A stretch of DNA of 64,000 bases from Budorcas taxicolor (GCF_023091745.1 NC_068912.1:71969067-72033066), one strand, 5' to 3'. Shown: positions 44,624 through 55,684, counted from the stretch's first letter. Notes: a model not told the origin generated them from the letters alone. Made by a program: numbers and translations.

Positions 44624-45378
44624 ATGCCGGTCAAGAAGCGACAGTTAGAACTGGACATGGAACAACAGACTGGTTCCAAATCGGGAAAGGAGTATGTCAA
44701 GGCTGAATATTGTCTCTCTGCTTATTTAACTTATATGCAGAGTACATCAGGCAAAATTCCAGGCTGGATGAAGCACAAGGTGGAATCAAGATTGCTGGGA
44801 GAAATATCAGTAACCTTAGATATGCAGATGACACCACCATTTTGGCAGAAAGCAAAGAACTAAACAGCCTCTTGATGAAACTGAAAGAGATAGTGAAAAA
44901 GTTGGCTTAAAGCTCAACATTCAGAAAACTAAGATCATGGGATCTGGTCCCATCACTTCATGGCAAATAAACAGGGAAACAATGGAAACAATGAAAGACC
45001 ATTGTTTTGGGCTCCAAAATCACTGCAGATGGTGACTGCAGCCATGAAATTAAAAGACGCTTACTCTGTGGAAGAAAAGTTATGACCAACGTAGACAGAA
45101 TATTAAAAAGCAGAGACATTACTTTAGCAACAAAGGTCCATCTATTCAAAGCTATGGTTTTTCCAGTACTCATGTGTGGATGTGAGAATTGGACTATAAA
45201 GAAAGCTGAGTACCGAACAACTGATGCTTTTGAACTGTGGTGTTGGAGAAGACTCTTGAGAGTCCCTTGGCCTGCAAGGAGATCCAACCTGTCCATCCTA
45301 AAGGAAATCAGTCCTGAATATTCATTGGCAGGACTGATCCTGAAGCTGAAACTCCAATACTTTGGTCACCTGATGTGA
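44624..45378 (+). pseudogene. BovB RT catalytic and C-terminal parts, shifted
   Basis: The frame 44710-44910 contains NISNLRYADDTTILAESKE, with the catalytic YADD intact. The frame 45007-45378 (123 codons) reads RRLLCGRKVMTNVDRILK and CGCENWTIKKAEYRTTDAFE. Stops and shifts break the join. Confidence 0.87.
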
Positions 45379-45593
45379 AGAATGGACTCATTTGAAAAGA
45401 CCCTAATGCTGGGAAAGATTGAAGGTGGGAGGAGAAGGGGACAACAGAGGATGAGATTGTCGGATGGCATAATCGACTTGATCGACATGAGTTTGAGTAA
45501 GCTCTGGGAGTTGGTGATGGACAAGGAAGCCTGGCGTGCTGTAGTCCATGGAGTCACAAAGTGTTGGACATGATTGAGAGGTTGAACTGAACT

Positions 45594-45974
45594 GAAAGCT
45601 ATTGCTGTTATAATTATCAATAGTCCACAACTTGCCTTTTTCAATTTGTGTATAATAATCTTTCACATGGTTGTTCTGGCATAATGCTGTGCTTTACAAG
45701 TCTTATTTCTTAATGATTGGCAAATGCTGACCTATTGTTTTCTGAATCATCAGACACAGCTGGTATATTATGCTTTAATTCACAAACTCTGCAGGTAACA
45801 CTGGTTTCTATTCTATTACATTTGAGTTTCTGTAGACTAGTCACAACATAATCAACAGTTTCCTCAATTTTGTGTGCTGCCCAGGAATAGGTAGATATTT
45901 TAAGTGACTTAAATATTTTAGAAAGAAAATTCAAACTAACTTTGTTAAGTTGCTCTTTGATAGACTAATATCTT
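45594..45974. other. Unique stretch
   Basis: Nothing recognised. Confidence 0.5.
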
Positions 45975-45975
45975 A

Positions 45976-46185
45976 CGTGAAGTGAAGTCACTCAGTCGTG
46001 TCCGACTCTTTGCTACCCCATGGGCTGTAGCCTACCAGGCTCCTCTGTCCATGGGATTTTCCAGGCAATAGTCCTGGAGTGGATTGCCATTTCCTTCTCC
46101 AGGGGATCTTCCCAACCCAGGGATCGGACCCGGGTCTCCCGCATTGTAGACAGACGCTTTACCATCTGAGCCACCAGGGAAGTCA
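45976..46185 (-). mobile_element. Bov-tA SINE, little diverged
   Basis: Complete on the minus strand: 'cgtgtccgactctttgctac' at one end, B box as 'ggatcggacccgggtctc', and 'gagccaccagggaagtc' at the head. Confidence 0.94.
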
Positions 46186-46364
46186 GTAAAGAGAATTAAT
46201 GTCAAAGTTTTTGAAATGAGGATTCTCTGGTAATTTCATGCATGCAAAGATTCAAATGGTAGATCTCATGATCTTAATACCATAGATATTGTAGGCATTC
46301 AATGAGAATATTTTACTAATAAATGTAGATATGAGACAGGCACTAACAACAGTGTCAGAGATTT
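46186..46364. other. Unique spacer
   Basis: Nothing recognised. Confidence 0.4.
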
Positions 46365-46365
46365 T

Positions 46366-46548
46366 ATCTTACCTGGTGACTCAGATGGTAAAGAATCTGC
46401 CTGCAATACAGGAGACCCACATTCAATCTCTGGGATTTCTACCCACTCCAGTGTTCTTTTCTGAAGAATTCCACGGACAAAGAAGACTGGTGAGCTATAG
46501 TCCATGGAGTCACAAAGATTCAGACTTGACTGAGGGACTAACATTTCA
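46366..46548 (+). mobile_element. Bov-tA SINE
   Basis: Head 'ttacctggtgactcagatgg', a middle shortened by a deletion after 'attcaatctctgggattt', and end 'ttgactgagggactaacatt'. Confidence 0.92.
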
Positions 46549-46658
46549 CAGACAAATATTAACCCAGATTTCCGATTCATAACTCTGCCATGACTTTATT
46601 AAGGCAGAAATAGCTAGATTAAATCAGTGCTATATTTAAGGCTCTTTCATGATAATTG
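46549..46658. other. Unique spacer
   Basis: Nothing recognised. Confidence 0.4.
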
Positions 46659-46659
46659 G

Positions 46660-46876
46660 GGCTTCCCAAGTGGCACTAGTGGTAAAGAAACTGCCTGCCA
46701 ATGCAGGAGACATGAGATACAAGTTTGATCCCTAGGTTTGGAAGATCCCTTGGAAGAGGGCATGGCAAACCACTCCAGCATTCTTACCTGGAGAATCCCC
46801 ATGGACAGAGGAATCTGGCAGGCTATAATCCATAGGTCTCAGAGTCAGACATAACTGAAGCAACTTAGCACCCATG
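46660..46876 (+). mobile_element. Bov-tA SINE
   Basis: Head 'ggcttcccaagtggcactag', with an altered B-box region (agtttgatcccta) preceded by a 4-6 base extra 'gatac'. Body and end 'cataactgaagcaacttagc' present. Confidence 0.92.
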
Positions 46877-47296
46877 CATGATTGTAAGTGACAGAAATCC
46901 AACTCTAACAGGTATATGCAAAAAAGGGATTTTGGTTTATACAATATTTGTCAGAATGACCTGTTTACACTACATTATAAACCAGTCATAATAGTTCAGT
47001 GGCTTAAATTACAGTTAGATCTATCAGCTGAAACATTATGAGGAAACTTTCTCTTTACCTATCTATAGACCTTGCTGGATTGACTTCATTTTGAGGAGGG
47101 TGGGAAAGATTAATCTTAGATTTTACAAGTTTTAAAACTTAGGAATTCACAAGAAGAAATCCTGAAAAGATCTTGGTACTCACACTAGTTCTCAAGGGAG
47201 CACTGTTCTTGGTTCTACTTCAGTTATATGTACTCCTGGTACATATACTTTACAAGGGAATAAAGGAGTTGTGGTCTAATAATGACAGTTAATGGT
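46877..47296. other. Unique stretch
   Basis: Nothing recognised. Confidence 0.5.
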
Positions 47297-47297
47297 G

Positions 47298-47810
47298 ATA
47301 GTTAATTTTATATGTAAATTTGGCTGGGCCATATTACCCAAATATTTGGTCAAACATTATTACGGATATTTTGTGAGGGTGTTTGTTTTTTTTTTTTTTT
47401 CAAATGAGATTAATTCTTAAATCAGTGGACTTTGAATAAAGCAGAGTGCCCTCCATAATGTGAGTGGGCTTTATTCAATAAGCCGAAGTCTTAATAGAAC
47501 AAAGACTGACATCCCCTGAGCAAAAGTAATTTTGCCAGTAGACAGCCTTCAGGCTTGAACTGTTTAACCCTGGCTCCTTCTTGGATCTCCAGACTGCTGG
47601 CTTACCCTGCAGATTTGGACTTGCCAGCCTTCATAATCATGTGAAATATGTTCCTTAAAATAATGTTAAATATTAACATTAAATAATAAATAATATTAAC
47701 ATAAAAATTTAAAAATGTTCCTTAAAATAAATCTCTCTCTCTCTCTACACACTCACACATAAACATTTTATTTTTTCTATTTCTTTGGAGAAGCGAACTA
47801 TATAAATTAC
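47298..47810 (+). mobile_element. Ancient mammalian interspersed repeat, long copy
   Basis: A familiar order: 'atttggctgggccatattac', 'tatttggtcaaacattatta', 'gtgagtgggctttattcaat', 'ctgctggcttaccctgcaga' and 'aataaatctctctctctct', then 'ctatttctttggagaagcga'. I do not assign the family name. An interruption at 47665-47705 carries a short ATT-rich duplication. Partly shared with the inverted copy at 8.5 kb. Confidence 0.6.
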
Positions 47811-49374
47811 TTATTTTCATAAAAAAATATTATGCTTGATTGTTGCACAAAATGATTTAAAATAAAGGACAGTTACTGAATAAATATGCAAAGAGCAAAC
47901 AATATAAAATAGATGTCTACTACGTAATTCTAATTCAGCAAGTCACAACAGTGCCAAGAAGATTAAAAGAACAATATATTCTTTTTTTAAAAAAAACTAC
48001 ATTTTTCTAATAGGAAGGATGTTATAATCATTAAATAAAATTTGGAAAATTAAGAACTGCAACAATAAGAGGAAAACAACCCTACAATTTTCCAACCTAA
48101 CAATTACCAATGATACCATCTGGTGAATTTTCATCTACTATTGTCTTTAGGTCTTTTGTATATAGTTATATTTGTACTTAATGAATACCTTTAGACAAGG
48201 TATTTGTCACAGAGAAGCTAAGTTTTCTGCAATGATTTGACTTTAAGAATCAATTAATGAAGTAGCCACTATCAGAAATCTTGCCAGTTGAAGTGACAGA
48301 AGGAAAAAAAGATCTCTGCAGGGTCTTATACTCCACATTCAAATACTCTGGCCAAACATTACTTGAGTATTTCCATCCACAATTCTTTGGCCCAAACTGG
48401 TCATACAGTTCCAGTCAAAGACAAAGCTGTAGGAAGCATTTTTAAATAACAGTAAACCAGAAATTCTTATTAAATAGCGCCAACAGCTTCTACAGTTCTT
48501 AATTGATTGGAGAATTATGATTATTAATTACAAGAGTGATTGAAATATACAAGTTTCAGGAACCTAAAAGGGTGTTTCTTAGTAACTCAGAACTTGTAAT
48601 TTATTCATGATACATCTAGTATCTTAGCCTCCCCAGACAGGTTGTAGCCACATATTCAGATACTTGTTTGAAATAGTCTAACACTGGTGTCACTTTGTAC
48701 ATTTATATCATTCTTGTTAGGGCTGGACTTTGCATACAATTTATATGGTTTTTAGTACTATCTCTATAACCCATCTGATAAGCCATAGTTACATGTTTTA
48801 TCAGAGTTAGAACTGGTGAAATGAAAGAAGGAGGGGGAAAGGAACATTACAGAAAAAAAAAAGGGATTGTATGGAAACAAGAATACATAAATTCTGCTTT
48901 GAAATATATGTAAAGCTGTTTGGAAAGCAACTGGTGAGATGGAGAAAAGAAAACTTGAGGATTCTCAACTGATGCTCTTATTTTCTACTCTAAAGTAAAA
49001 ATTGAGCTTATACGTTGCATAATGTTTCTTAGGTCTCTAATAAGAAATATTCTCCTTCCTTATCACATGGGTCAAAAAACCATAAAGCTATAAAACTACC
49101 AGTATTCCCTGATTTTTTACTGTTCCAGATCAATAGCCTTTCAGAAACATTAATTTCTTAATTTCATTTCTACCCATATTGTGTGGCTTAAAATTCTCAC
49201 AGGACCACAGGGAAGGCTTACAGTTCTAACATTTTCAAGGCATATGGGTTTCAGAGCCAGACTGCATACATTATAGATGTTATAGATTTAGCAGATTTAG
49301 AAAGATAATTATGATTATTACCTGGAATTATAAGCCATTAATAATGAGAACAGTTCAGTCTCCCAATATTTAAT
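47811..49374. other. Unique AT-rich stretch
   Basis: No gene and no repeat recognised in about 1.5 kb. Confidence 0.5.
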
Positions 49375-49375
49375 A

Positions 49376-49568
49376 AGAGTTCCAGGTGGCACTAGTAGCA
49401 AAGAACCCACCTGCCAATGAAAGACATATAAGAGATGCAAGTTTGATCCCTCGTTCATGAAGATCCCTTGGAGGACAGCATGGCAGCCCATTCCATGGAC
49501 AGTGCAGTCTGGCGGGCTATAGTCCATAGGGTCGCAAAGAGTTGGACATGACTAAAACAACTTAGCAC
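49376..49568 (+). mobile_element. Bov-tA SINE, diverged
   Basis: Head 'agttccaggtggcactagta', B-box region 'agtttgatccctcg', body with a deletion (cattccatggacagtgcagt) and end 'ggacatgactaaaacaactt'. Confidence 0.9.
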
Positions 49569-49876
49569 ACCGTGATGGAAACCAGAATAATTTCACTGTT
49601 TAGATTCCACCATTCATAATACTACCTGAGCTATAGTTTGTGACTTTACTGCTTAAAGATTTTCAGTAACTTCTTGGTACTTCAAGTATTAATATAAACT
49701 CAAAAGAGGTGCCATTTTGAAACTGTAATTATTTGACCTCAATTTCTTTTCCACTATTTTATTTTGCACAGAAAGTTCTCAGATAAATATATTAATACAC
49801 ATCAAAATGGCCCAGAATTTTCTTACCTGACAATTTTAAGACTATCCTTCCTACATTCTTGAGTAACCCCAATGTC
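49569..49876. other. Unique stretch
   Basis: Nothing recognised. Confidence 0.5.
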
Positions 49877-49877
49877 T

Positions 49878-50100
49878 GGCCTCAAGTACCACCTTCTTTA
49901 GGAAGCAGTCATTAAATGTCCATCATGACCCTGGATGAGGCAGTTATTCCTTTCTCCATGATCAGAAATATTTGATGTGCTACCCTCCCTCTCACATTTA
50001 GTGTTCTACTAAAGCTGTTTATCTGAGTTTCTGCATCTACATGTAGCTCTCCATTTCTTGTTTCTGTACTGACACTGAATTCCTTGCTAGCTCTGCCTCC
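49878..50100 (+). mobile_element. L2 LINE remnant
   Basis: 'ctcaagtaccaccttcttta' and 'ggaagcagtcattaaatgtc' followed by 'taccctccctctcacattta' and 'ttgctagctctgcctcc' fit the L2 3' region in order, diverged. Confidence 0.55.
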
Positions 50101-50326
50101 ATCCACCAGTTTATAGATCTGTAGGTGAGGTAAGCTGATTACAGTAATTATTCAGTGACCTCACCTAATTGGAGTGTAGAGAAAGTGTACTTGAGTAGGT
50201 GATATCAAAGAACATAAATCAGAGTGAAGTAACTGATGATTATGATGATTATTTTTTAAAGTGACTTATCTGTAATTGTACAGGATGTTAGAATAGAAGG
50301 CTACTTGAACAGGTTTTTTACTCTCA

Positions 50327-50328
<2 letters not shown>
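50101..50328. other. Unique spacer
   Basis: Nothing recognised. Confidence 0.4.
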
Positions 50329-50365
<37 letters not shown>

Positions 50366-50416
50366 GTATAGACATGCATATATACATATACATATGTGTA
50401 TGTATATATATATATA
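50329..50416. repeat. (CA)16 joined to TATG/TA microsatellite
   Basis: Sixteen uninterrupted CA units (50329-50360), then imperfect TATGTA/TACATA text and a TATATA end. Compound microsatellite. Confidence 0.93.
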
Positions 50417-50658
50417 TCTTAAAAATTTTGTCTTTCTTCAGTAAATACTTAGATAATGCTAATATACTGCCATGCTGATTTAAATATTTGACTTAATGTG
50501 ACATTATAAAAATATTAACCTGTTAATTCTATGAGTGAATAAACTTTGTCCTAGAAAATGTAAATATCTCTTTCATTGCTCTTGAATTAGCACAAACCCC
50601 TAAGTTACTAGGGTTTCTTCTTTATAATGTAAGTAATATTTTGCAAATATCATGCATA
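50417..50658. other. Unique spacer
   Basis: Nothing recognised. Confidence 0.4.
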
Positions 50659-50659
50659 T

Positions 50660-50860
50660 GTGGTCTCTCAGTCATGTCGACTCTTTGCCATCCCATGGAC
50701 TGTAGGCCTCCAGGCTCCTCTGTTCATGGGATTTCCCAGGCACAAATACTGGAGAGGATTACCATTTCCTTCTACAGGGGATCTTCCCAGCCCAGGAATG
50801 GAATCTGTCTCTCTTGCATTGTCAAGTGTACTCTTTACCTCTGAGCCACCTGGGAAGTCC
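50660..50860 (-). mobile_element. Bov-tA SINE
   Basis: Plus strand shows 'ggtctctcagtcatgtcgac', 'cccaggcacaaatactggag' and 'gagccacctgggaagtcc'. B box altered (aggaatggaatctgtctc). Confidence 0.92.
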
Positions 50861-51043
50861 ACATGCAAATACCATACTTTTTCCTTAATAATCTAACCCA
50901 AAGACTGCTTTCAGAGATCCTCATTCTCAGAGTGTCTCTGAACTTATTGAATTTTCTAAAAATACAGAAGTCCAAGCTCCTTTTGAGATATACTGAATTA
51001 TAGTATTCAATTCAGGCTTTGAATATGTATTTATTATAAGTTC
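50861..51043. other. Unique spacer
   Basis: Nothing recognised. Confidence 0.4.
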
Positions 51044-51057
51044 CATAGGAGATTTTA
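51044..51057. repeat. Target-site duplication, left (cataggagatttta)
   Basis: Repeated exactly at 51254-51267. Confidence 0.94.
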
Positions 51058-51253
51058 TTTTATTTTTTTTGAAGTTTTTTATTTTTTTAATTTTAAAATC
51101 TTTAATTCTTACATGTGTTCCCAAACATGAACCCCCCTCCCACCTCCCTCCCCATAACATCTCTGTGGGTCATCCCCATGCACCAGCCCCAAGCATGCTG
51201 TATCCTGTACTATCATGTAAGAATTGAATCGCTAGTCTATGTCTGACGCAGGG
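51058..51253 (-). mobile_element. Minimal twin-primed L1 insertion
   Basis: Minus-strand L1 3' end (type A) from the T-rich tail to about 51204 ('accagccccaagcatgctgt'). Then 51205-51253 is plus-strand 3' UTR that normally lies immediately upstream: 'atcatgtaagaattgaatcg' here is the reverse complement of text at 12636-12655. No material is visibly lost at the inversion point. Confidence 0.94.
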
Positions 51254-51267
51254 CATAGGAGATTTTA
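51254..51267. repeat. Target-site duplication, right (cataggagatttta)
   Basis: Exact partner of 51044-51057. Confidence 0.94.
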
Positions 51268-51790
51268 AATCATTGCTGGGATGGAGAATGTTTGCCTTCA
51301 AATCAGAGTATTCTCTAAGGAGCTGTTGAAAATCTTTTTGCATTATATATATTTCTCCTTTTTTGTTTTTTACACTAAAGCTGGCAGTATTGTAGTGACC
51401 CTCTGAAAAGAGTCCTGAGGTCTCCATGTGAATATTTGTCTTTGCACCTGTCCCTTTGAAGAACAAACTAAATCTGTCTCAACTTTAAATGGCTGATACT
51501 AACCTGGAAAGACTCCAATGTTGCCCTTGTCTACTCTCTATAATGCTGAATATGACAAAATAAGATAGTGAATGAGAATAGAGCAGAAGTAAGGATGAGA
51601 GCACAGTGAGCAATAGGAAAATTGAAAGGAAAGAGTAGGTCATATGAATGAATTCTTTCTATGCTGGATCATGTCCAAAGATGATAACATGGTACATTGT
51701 TATGTTTCTAACCCAGGCAGAGGTAGTCAGAAGTAGCATTTTTTAGACAACTGCCTGAATTCAAGGTACAGGAAGAAATTTTATATATCA
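51268..51790. other. Unique stretch
   Basis: A 98-codon minus frame (51170-51466) runs partly into the L1 insert and has no domain. Not a gene. Confidence 0.5.
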
Positions 51791-51800
51791 AGATTATTCA

Positions 51801-51901
51801 TGTATACCCATGACTGATTCATGTCAATGTATGGCAAAAACCACTACAAAATTGTAAAGTGATTAGCCTCCAATTAAAATAAATAAATAAATTTTTAAAA
51901 T
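51801..51901 (+). mobile_element. L1 3' tail (type B), about 100 bases
   Basis: 'gtatacccatgactgattca', 'caatgtatggcaaaaaccac' and 'ttagcctccaattaaaataa' then an A-rich end. The nonamer gattattca occurs at 51792-51800 and 51902-51910 as target duplication. Confidence 0.88.
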
Positions 51902-51910
51902 GATTATTCA

Positions 51911-52304
51911 GTTAAGGTAGATCAGTTATATGTTTATTCAATATGTGTTTATATATTAATACATTGAGGGTGTCCAATAGTTGGATAACTACATTGAAAA
52001 GTTTATTATCCAAATATATAAATGTTGTGTTTTTAAATTTGTCCTAAATTATCTCTGTCAAATTTAAAAACAGGTTGTTTTTAAGTTTGGCTGCATTAGA
52101 ATTTGGTCAGACTGCTTCCTTGATTTCTGAGAGGCTTAGATAAAATTAATCACTACCTATTTGATATGATTTCTATACCTGTCAATTTTGAATGACTGTC
52201 TCAAAATCTCTTTAAAGAAATCAACATCCATTTCCATTACTAAACTAAGACAGAGAACATGACTTGTTTTTCTTTATCTTTTCAGAATCCAAGTGTTGTT
52301 CGTC
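51911..52304. other. Unique stretch
   Basis: Nothing recognised. Confidence 0.5.
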
Positions 52305-52305
52305 A

Positions 52306-52400
52306 GTGAACTCATTTAATTCCCAAAGTAATCTCAGCAGGTAATTAATAATATTATTTCCATATTACTTGTGGGGAAACTGATTTTTACAGAACTTGTT
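52306..52400 (+). mobile_element. MIR remnant
   Basis: 'ctcatttaattcccaaagta', 'caggtaattaataatattat' and 'gtggggaaactgatttttac' follow the MIR core order. Confidence 0.5.
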
Positions 52401-52924
52401 TTGTTCATAACCTTTATTTTCTGATAATTTCTGATCTTTTCATATGTTAAATGAATAAATTGGTAGTTCGATTTGTAAAGTAATAAAACTGAGAATGCAT
52501 GTTGTATCATCTCTATTTTCTTTTCTTGTCTCAAATTGGTAATTATCAGAAAAAAAAAAGAGGATAATGATTAGGACCTCTCAAATCCTAGTGAACACTG
52601 CAAACCAAAGTTAAATTGTTTTCTTCAGTTAAAATGTTCAAATTCCAAAGTCATCCTTTAAGAAAATTAACAATATGACAATAATTGTCACATTTCTTTA
52701 ATAGCGTATATGAAAGTAGAAAATATTGAAATCATTTTAATCTTACAGGTTTTAAAAGTTAGTAATACAGTTATTAAATACTGACTATATATCTTATGTT
52801 ATTGGTACCACATATTACATAAAGACAATTAAAGACGTAAAAAAATCACAGTCTTTGAGCTCACAGTATAATAATAATTAAATAACAATATTATATATAT
52901 ATATCAGTTGCCCTTAATTACACA
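52401..52924. other. Unique AT-rich stretch
   Basis: TA run near 52892-52903. No gene. Confidence 0.5.
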
Positions 52925-52925
52925 C

Positions 52926-53141
52926 TTCAGTTCAGTTCAGTCGCTCAGTCATGTCCGACTCTTTGCGACCCCATGAATCGCAGCACCAGGACTCCCTGTC
53001 CATCACCAATTCCCGGAGTTCACTCAGATTCACGCCCATCAAGTCAGTGATGCCATCCAGCCATCTCATCCTCTGTCGTCCCCTTCTCCTCCTTCCCCCA
53101 ATCCCTCCGAGTAGCAGGGTCTTTTCCAATGAGTCAATGTT
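52926..53141 (-). mobile_element. BovB LINE 3' end, short and little diverged
   Basis: Plus strand starts 'cttcagttcagttcagtcgc' and goes through 'gttcactcagattcacgccc' to 'tcttttccaatgagtcaatg'. The coding end gives a 70-codon minus frame (LEKTLLLGGIGGRRRRGRQR) typical of the BovB C-terminal region. No clear target duplication. Confidence 0.93.
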
Positions 53142-53214
53142 CACGTATATATATAGATAGTTAAAAATTGAAATTCATCTACATTTTAAAACTGCCTGAT
53201 TAGATGACATATTA
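53142..53214. other. Unique spacer
   Basis: Short TA/GATA text at 53143-53160. Nothing else. Confidence 0.4.
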
Positions 53215-54052
53215 AGAGAATACAGAGGCAAGCAACAGACAGGGAGAAAATATATGCATAATATGTATTTAATAAAGAACTTATCTAGGATGTTAAAATG
53301 AATGCTTACAACTCAATAACAATAGAGTAGAATATTAATATTAAAAATTGAGCAACAGATTTGAAAAGTCATCTCACCAAAGAGTGACAAATAAGCATAT
53401 GAAAGAACTCTTGACATTTGTTGTTGGAAAATTCAAGCAAAAACATCAATGAGATACACCTACACAGAGTTATGAAGGCTGAAGTGTTAAAAGATTGACA
53501 ATATATGCATTGCAAGAAAGTGAAGTAATGACAGCTTTCATATGTTGTTGAGAAAATGAAAAATGGCACTCCTACTTCAGGACAGTTGGTGGTCTCACAA
53601 AAAAATTAAACACCAACTCATTATGCAACCCAGAAATTTCAGCTTCTAGGACTATATATAGAAGAATGAAAACATATATCCACACAAAGAATTAGACAAA
53701 AGTGCCCATAGAAGATTCACTTATAATAGCTAAAACTTGGACCAATTAAAATACTTATCATTCTATCATTAATAAACAAGAATGTATATCACTTTGAAAA
53801 ACACCACTATTACTTACTAATTAGTAAAAGGGAATAAACTAGTTATTTATACAGAGAACATGCATGGATCTCAAAAGCATTTTGTTGGGATGAGGAACAC
53901 AGACATAAATGATCACCTGATGTTTCTATTTATACAACATTTTAGAAAGGCAGAGAAATTGGGATAGAAATCAGCTTTGTGGTTTCTAGAGACTGAGGTT
54001 AGAAGAAGGAAATAGTTGCAAAGTGGCACTAGGAAACTGATACAAATGTTCT
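53215..54052 (+). mobile_element. Old mammalian L1 (L1M-type) remnant
   Basis: Sense L1 ORF2 end and 3' UTR text, strongly diverged: 'atcttatctaggatgttaaa'-like start region, 'acccagaaatttcagcttct', 'cacttataatagctaaaact', 'gaacatgcatggatctcaaa' and 'tggtttctagagactgaggt'. The order is as in mammal-wide L1 elements. No frame is left. Confidence 0.6.
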
Positions 54053-54055
54053 ATG

Positions 54056-54068
54056 TGTCAATTGCTAA
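54056..54068. repeat. Probable target-site duplication, left, 11 of 13
   Basis: tgtcaattgctaa here, tgccaatttctaa at 54998-55010. Confidence 0.6.
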
Positions 54069-54997
54069 TACCAGACCACCTGACCTGCCTCTTGAGAAAT
54101 CTGTATGCAGATCAGGAAGCAACAGTTAGAACTGGACACGGAACAACAGACTGGTTCCAAATAGGAAAAGGAGTGCATCAAGGCTGTACATTGTCACCCT
54201 GTTTATTTAACTTCTATGCAGAGTACATCATGAGAAACGCTGGACTGGAAGAAACACAAGCTGGAATCAAGATTGCTGGGAGAAATAACAATAAACTCAG
54301 ATATGCAGATGACACCACCATTATGGCAGAAAGTGAAGAGGAGCTAAAGTGCCTCTTGATGAAAGTGAAAGTGGAGAGTGAAAAAGTCGGCTTAAAGCTC
54401 AACATTTATTTTGGGGGGCTCCAAAATCACTGCAGATGGTGACTGCAGCCATGAAATAAAAGACGCTTACTCCTTGGAAGAAATTATGACCAACATAGAT
54501 AGCATATTCAAAAGCAGAGACATTACTTTGCCGATGAGGGTCCGTCTAGTCAAGGCTGTGGTTTTTCCAGTAGTCATGTATGGATGTGAGAGTTGGACTG
54601 TGAGAAGGCTGAGTGCTGAAGAACTGATGCTTTTGAACTATGGTGTTGGAGAAGACTTTTGAGAATCCCTTGGACTGCATGGAGATCCAACCAGTCCATT
54701 CTAAAGGAGATCAGCCCTGGGTGTTCATTGGAAGGACTGATGTTGAAGCTGAAACTCCAATACTTTGGCCACCTCATGTGAAGCGTTGACTCATTGGAAA
54801 AGACCCTGATGCTGGGAAGGATTGGGGACAGGAGAAAAGGGGATGACAGAGGATGAGATGGCTGGATGGCATCACCAACTCAATGGACGTGAGTTAGGGT
54901 GAACTCTGGGAGTTGGTGATGGACAGGGAGCCCTGGCGTGCTGTGATTCATGGGGTTCCAAAGAGTCAGACACGACTGAGCGACTGAACTGAACTGA
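54069..54997 (+). mobile_element. BovB LINE, 5'-truncated, with 80-base deletion
   Basis: Starts in mid RT (accagaccacctgacctgcc) and ends gaactgaactga. A deletion of about 80 bases joins 'aagctcaacatt' to 'tattttggggggctcc' (near 54405), removing the QKTKIMASG region. Otherwise well conserved. Confidence 0.94.
54071..54442 (+). pseudogene. BovB RT fragment with intact YADD box
   Basis: The frame (open from 54053) reads PDHLTCLLRNLYADQEATVR, the KGVHQGCTLSPCLFNFYAEY region and LRYADDTTIMAESEEELK. These are the A-to-C core RT motifs. It ends after the internal deletion. No N-terminal part, so not active. Confidence 0.88.
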
Positions 54998-55010
54998 TGC
55001 CAATTTCTAA
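54998..55010. repeat. Probable target-site duplication, right
   Basis: Partner of 54056-54068. Confidence 0.6.
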
Positions 55011-55198
55011 GAAAAAACGGTCATTTTTACATTTAGGTTTAAAATATGAACAAATAAGAAAATAACAAATATTAGGAAGGAAATAAATGTACTAGAAAAC
55101 CTAGGCTAAGGAGAGGATTTTATATTTGATTGCAAAACTAGGTTCAATGTTTCCTGGAAGCCAAGTCTAGAAGAGAAACTGAAAGAACTATAAATTAA
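55011..55198. other. Unique spacer
   Basis: Nothing recognised. Confidence 0.4.
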
Positions 55199-55200
55199 AC

Positions 55201-55403
55201 TTCCCTTGTGGCTCAGACAGTAAAGCATCTGCCTACAATGCAGGAGAGCCAGGTTTGATCACCGGGTCTGGAAGACCCCCTGGAGAAGGAAATGACAACC
55301 CAGTACTCTTGCCTGGAAAATCCCATGGATGGAGGAGCGTGATAGGCTGCAGTCTGTGGGGTCTCCAAAGAGTTGGACACGACTGAGCAACTTCACTTTA
55401 TTT
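55201..55403 (+). mobile_element. Bov-tA SINE
   Basis: Head 'acttcccttgtggctcagac', B box 'aggtttgatcacc', body with a small deletion around 'gacaacccagtactcttgcc', end 'gttggacacgactgagcaac' followed by ttcactttatttcacttta. Confidence 0.93.
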
Positions 55404-55684
55404 CACTTTAATTTACAAAGGGAGATAAAATATTTTCTTATCTCTGAAGTATAATGAGGATATATGGAAAAAAGTGTTTGTAAAAAGAATAAAGACCTTT
55501 CATATAAGTGGTAAATACAATAGTTTTTCTTCAGAACTTCAAAGAAGTGATTCATATGCTCAATGCCTTTGTCCACCAGAGGTTAAGTCAAGGGCATGCT
55601 GTCAAATAATGATTGCCATAGCATTTCTGAGGTGACTCTGTAATGTTACAGCATTTCAGAAACATTATAGCATTTCTGAAGGGA
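55404..55684. other. Unique stretch with repeated 'agcatttc' words
   Basis: Three similar words (tagcatttctgag 55619, cagcatttcagaa 55649, tagcatttctgaa 55668) occur directly before a rearranged BovB. Confidence 0.5.

Larger units (their letters stand above)
43664..45593 (+). mobile_element. BovB LINE, 5'-truncated, long, not inverted
   Basis: Begins in the linker (gatcaagaccatccccaaga), proceeds through the RT and ends with gaactgaactgaa. At 1.93 kb it is the longest BovB here without rearrangement. No confident target duplication was found. Confidence 0.94.

Noticed and set aside
43710..45378. BovB RT frames as a domesticated gene
   Set aside because: Frames are broken by stops and shifts and continue into normal BovB non-coding 3' sequence. 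No sign of selection for one frame.
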